From Chloroflexota bacterium (GTDB taxonomy: Bacteria > Chloroflexota > Dehalococcoidia > Dehalococcoidales > Fen-1064), in NCBI GenBank assembly GCA_026389745.1, contig JAPLHG010000088.1, positions 1 to 20,513 on the forward strand: a stretch of DNA of 20,513 bases, written 5' to 3'. The position numbers were made by a program, and so were the translations under genes. The notes below the pieces were generated by a model. That model was not told the DNA's origin. It made no database searches and saw only the letters and a list, made by a program, of their open reading frames with translations. How positions within the stretch are numbered: position 1 is the stretch's first letter; each line of letters starts with the position of its first letter. Below are positions 14,747-20,513 of this stretch, piece by piece.

Positions 14747-15499
14747 TTACGCTTTTTCGTAGGCGGCTAGCGCCGCATCTGAGAAATTGGCATTACTGGC
14801 GACTTTTTGCACATCATCCAGTTCTTCAAGATTTTCCAGCAACCTCAGTGTCTGGACTGCCTGTTTTTCTTCAAGGTCGATTGTCTGCTTGGCTATCATC
14901 GATACTTCAGCCAATTCAACGGCGATTTTCTCTTTTTCCAGAGCGGCTCTAACATCCTCCAGTTTTTGCGGCGTGGTGTAAATTGTTACGTAATCACCCT
15001 CAACATTAACATCATCCGCACCGAAATCAATTGCCTTCAGTGCCAGTTCCTCAGTATCAATGCCTTCGGCTTTCACTGTGATAACACCTCTGGAAACAAA
15101 CAGCCAAGCAACACAACCACTCTCGCCGAGACTACCGCCGCCGCGGGCAAAGATATTACGCACACCCTGAACCGTACGATTGCGGTTATCGCTCAGCGCA
15201 TTAACCAGAATAGCGCCGCCACCAGGGCCATAGCCTTCGAGCACCATCTCCACCATCGCCATACCCTCACCACCACCGCTCGCTTTCTGAATCGCCCGGC
15301 TGATATTATCCCAGGGCATACTACTGTCTTTCGCCCGTTGCACCGCCAGACGCAAAGAGTAATTAGCTTCAATATTGGAACCACCGTTACGCGCCGCCAC
15401 AATGATTTCACGGGTTAGCTTGGTGAACATCTGACCGCGTTTGGCGTCAGTTGCCGCCTTTTGATGTTTGATAGAATGCCATTTAGAGTGACCGGACAC
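14747..15499 (-). CDS. YebC/PmpR family protein
   Basis: The YebC/TACO1 family is implicated in transcription regulation in some species and, more recently, in helping ribosomes through difficult sequences; which applies here is not decidable from sequence. The GTG at 15499 is chosen because AGGAGG lies 7 nt upstream and the protein then starts SGHSKWHSIKHQKAATDAKRG, the family's invariant start; the frame extends 24 nt further upstream without support. The protein is 250 residues long. Also visible: FTKLTREIIVAARNGG, the LEGYGPGGGAILV segment and FARGGGSLGESGCVAWLF. The gene has its own promoter just past the thioredoxin stop. Confidence 0.95.
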   Translation of the reverse strand: MSGHSKWHSIKHQKAATDAKRGQMFTKLTREIIVAARNGGSNIEANYSLRLAVQRAKDSSMPWDNISRAIQKASGGGEGMAMVEMVLEGYGPGGGAILVNALSDNRNRTVQGVRNIFARGGGSLGESGCVAWLFVSRGVITVKAEGIDTEELALKAIDFGADDVNVEGDYVTIYTTPQKLEDVRAALEKEKIAVELAEVSMIAKQTIDLEEKQAVQTLRLLENLEELDDVQKVASNANFSDAALAAYEKA

Positions 15500-15540
15500 C
15501 AGAGGCCCTCCTACTGAACTCAAACAAAAATACTTTTATA

Positions 15541-15569
15541 ATATTATCACCCGGCTCACCTGCGGTCAA
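15541..15569 (-). promoter_or_regulatory. Sigma70-type promoter for yebC
   Basis: On the minus strand TTGACC (15569-15564) and TAATAT (15546-15541) are 17 nt apart. The predicted start near 15534 leaves a leader of about 35 nt containing the AGGAGG ribosome binding site of the GTG start. Confidence 0.6.
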
Positions 15570-15577
15570 AGCAAAAA

Positions 15578-15895
15578 CTATAAAATTTCCTCTACTTTAG
15601 GGGCAAGAACGCGCTCAGATACCGCTCCTACCACAGTATCCACTGCCACACCATCCTTAAAGAAAAGCAGGGTTGGGATTGACATTACCCTGTACTTGGC
15701 AGCAGTTTTCGGGTTCTCATCAACATTCATCTTGTAGAATTTGCATTTGCCATCATATTTCTGTGATAGTTTGTCAACGACGGGTGCTACCATCCGACAT
15801 GGAACGCACCAAGGTGCCCACATATCAACAATGGTAGGCTGTTTTGATTTGATAACTTTTTGTTCAAACTCTTGGTCGGTGATGTCAGTTACCAT
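15578..15895 (-). CDS. trx: Thioredoxin
   Basis: A 105-residue cytoplasmic dithiol-disulfide oxidoreductase. The active site WAPWCVPCRMVAP has Cys30 and Cys33, with Val in place of the usual Gly between Trp-Cys and Pro-Cys (WCVPC instead of WCGPC); such changes can shift redox potential in the family, but the effect here is unknown. The cis-proline motif SIPTLLFFKDG is present, and no signal peptide. The ATG has AAGGAG 6 nt upstream. It is first in the minus-strand block and has its own consensus -35 promoter; yebC downstream has a separate one. Confidence 0.96.
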   Translation of the reverse strand: MVTDITDQEFEQKVIKSKQPTIVDMWAPWCVPCRMVAPVVDKLSQKYDGKCKFYKMNVDENPKTAAKYRVMSIPTLLFFKDGVAVDTVVGAVSERVLAPKVEEIL

Positions 15896-15929
15896 CCAAG
15901 CTCCTTCTGTTGATTGAATTTACGTTAAT

Positions 15930-15959
15930 ATGCTAATGCCGATACCTTCCGTCTGTCAA
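15930..15959 (-). promoter_or_regulatory. Sigma70-type promoter for thioredoxin
   Basis: On the minus strand a perfect TTGACA (15959-15954) is followed after 18 nt by TAGCAT (15935-15930). The predicted start is near 15923, with a leader of about 28 nt. Confidence 0.5.
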
Positions 15960-16123
15960 GATGTTTTCGGACTTTTTCAGAACATATTTTCCAATTTTTT
16001 GATAAACATTCTTCAGGGTTCTGACACAATGGCCCACCACAAAAAAGTCCAGGAAATAACCACATCCCTTAGCATAGCCATTTTCTACGCCCAAATAAGT
16101 AGTACATTTCCATCTCATCTTTC
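15960..16123. other. Spacer with nested inverted repeats and an uncertain small ORF
   Basis: GGACTTTTTCAGAAC (15969-15983) pairs with two parts of the right side: GTTCTG (16018-16023) and AAAAAGTCC (16042-16050), making a two-part stem with an 18-nt bulge. A 61-codon minus-strand frame (16118-15933, containing FLDFFVVGHCVRTLKN) also spans it and looks somewhat protein-like, but it overlaps the trx promoter, lacks a ribosome binding site and matches no family I know. It could be a gene remnant, a structured RNA or neither. Confidence 0.3.
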
Positions 16124-16153
16124 TTGACCCACTAAGAGTGCATCAGGTATACT
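16124..16153 (+). promoter_or_regulatory. Sigma70-type promoter for the cooC-fhs-cooC-folD block
   Basis: TTGACC (16124-16129), an 18-nt spacer, then TATACT (16148-16153). The predicted start is near 16160. It precedes a leader of about 80 nt with inverted repeats. No other strong promoter was seen before the first cooC gene. Confidence 0.6.
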
Positions 16154-16174
16154 CCGAAATAGGGGGCATTGTAC

Positions 16175-16220
16175 GAATGCATTCATTGGCTGAATATTCC
16201 CACAATAGAAACTTCAGCCA
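16175..16220 (+). promoter_or_regulatory. Leader inverted repeats, candidate operator or RNA hairpin
   Basis: A perfect 10-bp palindrome GAATGCATTC (16175-16184) lies about 15 nt past the predicted transcription start. Next, TGGCTGAA (16187-16194) pairs perfectly with TTCAGCCA (16213-16220) across an 18-nt loop and ends just before the first possible start codon (16224). Either could bind a regulator or fold in the mRNA; there is no T-run. Confidence 0.35.
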
Positions 16221-16241
16221 GTAATGACACCAGACATCCTG

Positions 16242-17033
16242 ATGAAAATTGCGATTAGCGGGAAAGGTGGGGTGGGGAAGACTTTGCTATCTTCCCTCCT
16301 CTCAAAAACATTCGCTGAATCTGGCTACGCAGTACTAGCCATTGATGCTGACCCTGATGCCAATCTCGCCGCGACCCTTGGTTTCCCCTACCCCGATAAA
16401 ATAACTCCCGTCTCCGAACTCACTGATCTTATCGAAGAAAGAGTTGGTGCTAAACCCGGTCAATCCAGCTCATTTTTCAAGCTTAATCCCAGGGTCGATG
16501 ACCTCCCGGAAAAATATTCCGTCAAACTCGATGGCATCAAACTGATGGTGATGGGACGTATTAAAAGAGGCGGCACAGGTTGCTATTGCCCCGAAGGAGC
16601 TTTACTACAAGCCCTGCTCGCCCACCTCCTCCTGCAAAGAAATGAAGTGGTCATTCTTGATATGGAAGCTGGCATCGAACACCTGACCCGCGGAACGGCC
16701 AAAGCCGTTGACAAACTTATCGTCGTTGTAGAACCTGGACGAAGAAGCATTGAAACCGCCCAGAGAATCTTTGAACTGGCAAAGGACATCAACCTGAACA
16801 ACATTGCCGTAGTGGGAAATAAGATTCAAAACCAATCCCAGAAAGAATTTATAATAAAAAATCTGCCTAACGCTGAATTTCTGGGCTTCATCCCGTATGA
16901 CAACGCCATCATAAATGCCGACCTCGCCAATCGCTCCATCCTGAATTCCAGCCAGCCTGTCATTGCCGAGGTCAAAAAAATATACCGGACTTTGATTTCT
17001 GTCACTAAGATTCCAATCAAACAAAGTAAATAG
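16242..17033 (+). CDS. cooC: CooC/AcsF-type nickel-insertion ATPase, copy 1
   Basis: This MinD/SIMIBI-class ATPase probably inserts nickel into CO dehydrogenase (CooC) or acetyl-CoA synthase (AcsF). From ATG 16242 it has 263 residues: the deviant Walker A GKGGVGKT (7-14), IDADPDANL (34-42), and the CxC metal/dimer motif GCYCPEG (Cys114, Cys116), near the CooC1 cysteines 112/114. LDMEAGIEHLTRGT is the switch/Walker B region. An ATG at 16224 would add six residues (MTPDIL); neither start has a clear ribosome binding site, and the family starts at MKIA. It heads the one-carbon cluster. CooC and AcsF cannot be told apart by eye. Confidence 0.93.
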   Translation: MKIAISGKGGVGKTLLSSLLSKTFAESGYAVLAIDADPDANLAATLGFPYPDKITPVSELTDLIEERVGAKPGQSSSFFKLNPRVDDLPEKYSVKLDGIKLMVMGRIKRGGTGCYCPEGALLQALLAHLLLQRNEVVILDMEAGIEHLTRGTAKAVDKLIVVVEPGRRSIETAQRIFELAKDINLNNIAVVGNKIQNQSQKEFIIKNLPNAEFLGFIPYDNAIINADLANRSILNSSQPVIAEVKKIYRTLISVTKIPIKQSK

Positions 17034-17084
17034 GGATTTCACCAGCGAAATCTTAAAGACAAAACAAAACCAGGAGGATACCCG

Positions 17085-18848
17085 GTGCCATACGATACAA
17101 CCAAGATGAAGGACTGGCAAATTGCCGAAGCCGCAGAAGAGAAATTGCCCACTCCCGATGAGTGGCAAGAAAGACTCGGCCTGAAAAAAGATGAGATGAT
17201 ACCATACGGGAAGACTCCTAAACTGGATTTTCATAAAATCATTGACCGCCTCAATAACAGACCTGATGGAAAATATATTGAAGTCACCGCCATCACTCCC
17301 ACCCCACTGGGAGAAGGTAAAAGCACCACCTCTCTCGGCTTGATTGAAGGGCTGGGTAAGAGAGGCAAGAATGTGGGCGGCGCCCTCCGCCAACCATCAG
17401 GTGGTCCCACAATGAACGTCAAGGGCTCTGCTGCCGGCGGTGGTAATGCCCTCCTGATTCCAAGGACCGAATTCTCGATGGGTCTCACGGGCGATATCAA
17501 TGATATTATGAATGCCCATAACCTGGCGATGGTCGCTCTGACTGCTAGAATGCAGCATGAGCGCAATTACAGCGACGCTCATCTACAAAAGCTCTCTAAC
17601 ATGCGCCGACTGGACATTGACCCAACCCGTGTGGAATTCGGGTGGGTTATGGACTTCTGTGCTCAGAGTTTAAGGAATATCATCATCGGTATTGGGGAGC
17701 ACACGGATGGCTTTAGGATGCAGTCAAAATTCGGCATTGCCCCTAGCTCAGAACTGATGGCGATACTCGCCATTGTCCGTGACCTCGCCGATATGCGTGA
17801 GAGAATGGATAAAATTACCCTCGCCTTTGACAAGCACGGTAAACCTATCACTACCGGTGACCTCGAGGTTGGTGGTGCCATGACTGCATGGATGCGCAAT
17901 ACCATCAATCCTACCCTGTGCTATACTGCTGAATATCAGCCGGTAATGGTACATGCCGGTCCCTTCGCTAATATCGCTATCGGTCAGTCATCCATTATCG
18001 CCGACCGCCTTGGTTTGAAGATGTTTGATTACCATGTGACAGAGAGCGGTTTTGCGGCAGAGAGCGGTTTTGAGAAATTCTGGAACGTAAAGTGCCGACT
18101 GAGCGGACTGAGACCTCACGTCTCTGTGCTCGTCACCACCATCCGTGCCCTCAAGATGCACGGCGGCGGTCCCAAGGTAGTAACAGGACTGCCACTTCCT
18201 AAAGAATATACCAAAGAGAACGTCAAACTGGTTGAGGCTGGTTTGCCTAATATGCTACACCATATCCAAACCATTAAAACGGCTGGTGTTCACCCAGTGG
18301 TGTGCATCAATAATTTCACTACTGACACTCCTGAAGAAATCAAGGCTGTGAAGAGAGCTGCCGAAGCGGCGGGCGCTCGCTGTGCTGTTTCTACCCACTG
18401 GGCTCAGGGTGGTGAAGGCGCTCTGGAACTGACAGATGCCATCATAGACGCCTGCAAGGAAAAGAATGGATTCCAGTTCCTTTACCCCAATGAAATGAAA
18501 TTGAGACAGAGGGTAGAGAAGATTGCCAAGATAGTTTATGGCGCCGACGGCGTTGATTGGTCACCAGAGGCAACCGCAAAAGCGGAGAAATTTGAAAGTG
18601 ACCCGGCTTATGATGAATACAGTACGATGATTGTCAAAACACAACTGAGCCTGAGCCACATGCCAGAGAAGAAGGGCGTGCCCAAGAACTGGAGACTACC
18701 CATCCGGGATATTCTCCTCTACTCAGGTGCCAAATTCCTTTGCCCCTGCGCCGGTACTATCAGCCTGATGCCCGGCACCGCATCCAACCCGTCTTTCCGC
18801 AGAGTCGATGTGGACGTCAAAACAGGGAAGGTAACCGGCTTGTTCTAA
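17085..18848 (+). CDS. fhs: Formate-tetrahydrofolate ligase
   Basis: The enzyme makes 10-formyl-tetrahydrofolate from formate, ATP and tetrahydrofolate, an entry step of the methyl branch of the Wood-Ljungdahl pathway. The GTG start has AGGAGG 8 nt upstream and gives 587 residues. Visible: the P-loop-like TPTPLGEGKSTT (71-82), LRQPSGGPTMNVKGSAAGGG, and HAGPFANIAIGQSSIIAD. The latter two differ from the canonical forms I remember (LREPSLGP..GIKGGAAGGG, ANIAHG), so it appears to belong to a divergent subgroup; the ending KVTGLF is canonical. A weak 6-bp hairpin (GATTTC/GAAATC) lies in the 51-nt gap after the first cooC. Confidence 0.93.
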   Translation: MPYDTTKMKDWQIAEAAEEKLPTPDEWQERLGLKKDEMIPYGKTPKLDFHKIIDRLNNRPDGKYIEVTAITPTPLGEGKSTTSLGLIEGLGKRGKNVGGALRQPSGGPTMNVKGSAAGGGNALLIPRTEFSMGLTGDINDIMNAHNLAMVALTARMQHERNYSDAHLQKLSNMRRLDIDPTRVEFGWVMDFCAQSLRNIIIGIGEHTDGFRMQSKFGIAPSSELMAILAIVRDLADMRERMDKITLAFDKHGKPITTGDLEVGGAMTAWMRNTINPTLCYTAEYQPVMVHAGPFANIAIGQSSIIADRLGLKMFDYHVTESGFAAESGFEKFWNVKCRLSGLRPHVSVLVTTIRALKMHGGGPKVVTGLPLPKEYTKENVKLVEAGLPNMLHHIQTIKTAGVHPVVCINNFTTDTPEEIKAVKRAAEAAGARCAVSTHWAQGGEGALELTDAIIDACKEKNGFQFLYPNEMKLRQRVEKIAKIVYGADGVDWSPEATAKAEKFESDPAYDEYSTMIVKTQLSLSHMPEKKGVPKNWRLPIRDILLYSGAKFLCPCAGTISLMPGTASNPSFRRVDVDVKTGKVTGLF

Positions 18849-18869
18849 ATCATTAACGAGGGTAACTGA

Positions 18870-19625
18870 TTGGGTTTCAGAATAGCAGTAGCCGGCAAGG
18901 GTGGTTGTGGAAAAACTTCCATTACCACTCTTGTTATCCGCTACCTCAAGAAAAATGGTAAAGTGCCCATCCTGGCAGTGGATGCCGACCCTAACGCCAA
19001 CCTCGGCGAAAGCCTGGGGTTGAAGATCAAGCAAACTATCGGCACGGTATTGGATAGTTTCCAGCACGAAAAAATAATTATCCCTTCGGGAATGACTAAA
19101 GAGGCTTACTTGGAATACAAGCTGAACGAGACTATCGTGGAGAGTAACAGCATTGACCTCATCACGATGGGACGCGGACAAGGTCCGGAATGCTATTGCT
19201 ACCCTAATCTTATCCTGAAAAAATTCATCGAGGGGTTATCTGATAATTATGCCTATGTGGTGATGGATAATGAAGCCGGGATGGAGCACCTGAGCCGCAA
19301 AACCACAGAGAATGTGGATGCATTACTACTCGCCTCCAATCATTCGGTCAAAGGCATACGCGCTATCGCCAGAATACTAGAATTGGTTTATGAATTAAAA
19401 TTAAACATAAAAAAGAAATGGGTAGTCATCAATCTTGTCCCGGGCAAGCTGGACCCGCTGGTTGTCAAGGAATTAGAGCGGCTGGGGCTTAAACCTGATA
19501 TCATCATCCCAGAAGACAAAGAGCTATATCACTATGACCTGCAACAAAAGCCTTTATTAGAGATGCCGGATACCTCTTCTGCTGTCCGCGCCATCGATAA
19601 ATTGATGACTCAAACCCTCGGCTAG
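18870..19625 (+). CDS. cooC: CooC/AcsF-type nickel-insertion ATPase, copy 2
   Basis: A second MinD-type ATPase, 251 residues, TTG start with GAGG about 7 nt upstream. It has KGGCGKTS (10-17; Cys replaces Val in the loop), VDADPNANLGESLG, GPECYCYPN with the CxC pair Cys108/Cys110, and DNEAGMEHLSRKT. It clearly differs from copy 1 across much of its length, including the linker before the CxC, so this is not a recent duplication. One copy may serve CO dehydrogenase and the other acetyl-CoA synthase; this is inference from the pairing. It lies 21 nt after fhs. Confidence 0.92.
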   Translation: MGFRIAVAGKGGCGKTSITTLVIRYLKKNGKVPILAVDADPNANLGESLGLKIKQTIGTVLDSFQHEKIIIPSGMTKEAYLEYKLNETIVESNSIDLITMGRGQGPECYCYPNLILKKFIEGLSDNYAYVVMDNEAGMEHLSRKTTENVDALLLASNHSVKGIRAIARILELVYELKLNIKKKWVVINLVPGKLDPLVVKELERLGLKPDIIIPEDKELYHYDLQQKPLLEMPDTSSAVRAIDKLMTQTLG

Positions 19626-19649
19626 ACAGACAACAAATAACCCTGAAAA

Positions 19650-19679
19650 CTGGCACTTAGACCAAAAAACCTCTATAAT
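19650..19679 (+). promoter_or_regulatory. Possible internal promoter before folD
   Basis: A perfect TATAAT (19674-19679) lies 18 nt after CTGGCA (19650-19655, four of six -35 matches). It may allow folD expression independent of the upstream genes. The -35 is weak. Confidence 0.4.
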
Positions 19680-19697
19680 AAGGTTACAAGGGGACAT

Positions 19698-20513
19698 ATG
19701 ACAGCGAAAATCATCAGCGGCGTTGAAGTTGCCGCACAAATCAGGGTAGAGATTAAACAAGAGGTTGAACAACTCAAAGCAAACCACAACCTCATCCCAG
19801 GACTGGCAACCGTTCTTCTGGGAACGGACCCGGGTTCTTTGTCCTACATAACCGGTAAAGAAGAGACTGCCAAAGAACTCGGCTTTTATTCGGAACGGAT
19901 TGACCTACCGGAAACCACCTCACAGAAAGACCTGCTCGCACTAATTGATAAATTGAACAAAGAGCCGAAAATTCACGGTATCCTCGTGCAGATACCACTA
20001 CCCAAGCACATCAATGAAAGTGAGGTACTCTACGCCATCAACCCTAAGAAAGATGTGGATGGTTTCCATCCTGTCAACATAGGCAAGCTGATGATTGGCG
20101 AGGCAGATTATCTCCCGTGCACACCGGCCGGTATTCAGCAGTTGCTCATTCGCTCCGGTGTTAAAACCGAGGGGGCTGAGGTTGTGGTAGTGGGTAGAAG
20201 CAATATTGTCGGCAAGCCTATCGCCAATATCCTCTTCCAGAAGGCGAAGGGCGCTAATGCTACCGTCACAATCTGTCATACCCGCACCCGTGACATGGCG
20301 TTTCACACCCGCCGGGCTGACATACTTATCGTCGCCACCGGCAGACCCAAAGCCATTACCGCCGATATGGTCAAGGCAGGCGCCGTAGTCATCGATGTCG
20401 GAGTTAACCAGATTGGCACAACTAAGAGTGGCAAGAGAATTCTAGTCGGAGACGTGGACTTTGATACAGTGAAGGAAAAGGCTTCTATGATTACACCGGT
20501 ACCGGGTGGCGTC
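19698..20513 (+). CDS. folD: Bifunctional methylene-THF dehydrogenase / methenyl-THF cyclohydrolase, 3' end outside window
   Basis: FolD converts 10-formyl-THF through methenyl-THF to methylene-THF (reversibly), the step after Fhs. The 272 codons seen run to the right edge without a stop; typical length is about 285-300. The catalytic residues Tyr50 and Lys54 (SYITGKEE), Gln98 (GILVQIPLP) and Asp121 (KDVDGFHPVN) fall at the E. coli positions. The cofactor-binding VVVGRSNIVGKP (163-174) and VIDVGVN are present; NAD versus NADP use is not decided. The ATG has AAGGGG 5 nt upstream. Its placement after the second cooC supports a one-carbon operon. Confidence 0.96.
   Translation, partial: MTAKIISGVEVAAQIRVEIKQEVEQLKANHNLIPGLATVLLGTDPGSLSYITGKEETAKELGFYSERIDLPETTSQKDLLALIDKLNKEPKIHGILVQIPLPKHINESEVLYAINPKKDVDGFHPVNIGKLMIGEADYLPCTPAGIQQLLIRSGVKTEGAEVVVVGRSNIVGKPIANILFQKAKGANATVTICHTRTRDMAFHTRRADILIVATGRPKAITADMVKAGAVVIDVGVNQIGTTKSGKRILVGDVDFDTVKEKASMITPVPGGV

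Noticed and set aside
14807..15418. Plus-strand open frame of 203 codons
   Set aside because: Antisense shadow of yebC, without start signals or homology pattern.
16605..17393. Minus-strand open frame of 262 codons
   Set aside because: It is antisense to both cooC copy 1 and fhs, which are clear genes, and spans their junction; no recognisable domain.

Overview
The window reads as a chromosomal segment of an anaerobic bacterium of the Chloroflexota, most likely the class Dehalococcoidia. This is inferred from three things: the gene content, with a formate-tetrahydrofolate ligase flanked by two CooC-type nickel-insertion ATPases and followed by folD, as in Wood-Ljungdahl-type carbon metabolism; the tight prs / DUF2007 / secA gene string; and short dispersed palindromic repeats between genes. 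No phage, plasmid, intact insertion sequence, CRISPR array, rRNA or tRNA gene was recognised. The proteins are mostly housekeeping, and I do not see a clearly new multi-gene system.

Layout. Block 1 (1-5823, minus strand): glyA has its own promoter and ends at a strong intrinsic terminator. It is followed by a tightly overlapping string, prs, a DUF2007 protein, secA, a small helix-hairpin-helix protein and a partial unknown gene that leaves the left edge. Block 2 (6110-10964, plus strand): a type-4 uracil-DNA glycosylase with a +1 frameshift near its 5' end, a small unknown protein, ribonuclease J and an FtsK/SpoIIIE DNA translocase. Block 3 (11094-15959, minus strand): thioredoxin, YebC, RuvC, RuvA, UvrB and a 50-residue basic protein overlapping the end of uvrB. 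Block 4 (16124-20513, plus strand): CooC-1, Fhs, CooC-2 and FolD, the last cut by the right edge.

Function. Fhs, FolD and GlyA are linked through tetrahydrofolate one-carbon units; the two CooC proteins suggest that CO dehydrogenase/acetyl-CoA synthase genes lie near, perhaps beyond the right edge. UDG, UvrB and RuvA/RuvC are DNA repair and recombination proteins, and FtsK is a chromosome translocase. ruvB is not in the window.

The most notable non-routine signals are: the A6-tract frameshift that separates the first two Fe-S cysteines of the glycosylase from the rest of the enzyme; an apparently leaderless uvrB whose GTG start falls at the predicted transcription start; a four-tier G-quadruplex motif between the convergent ftsK and uvrB units; and at least three families of short dispersed repeats in the spacers at 10965-11093, 13258-13331 and 14490-14746. 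Promoters were read by eye and none has been tested.
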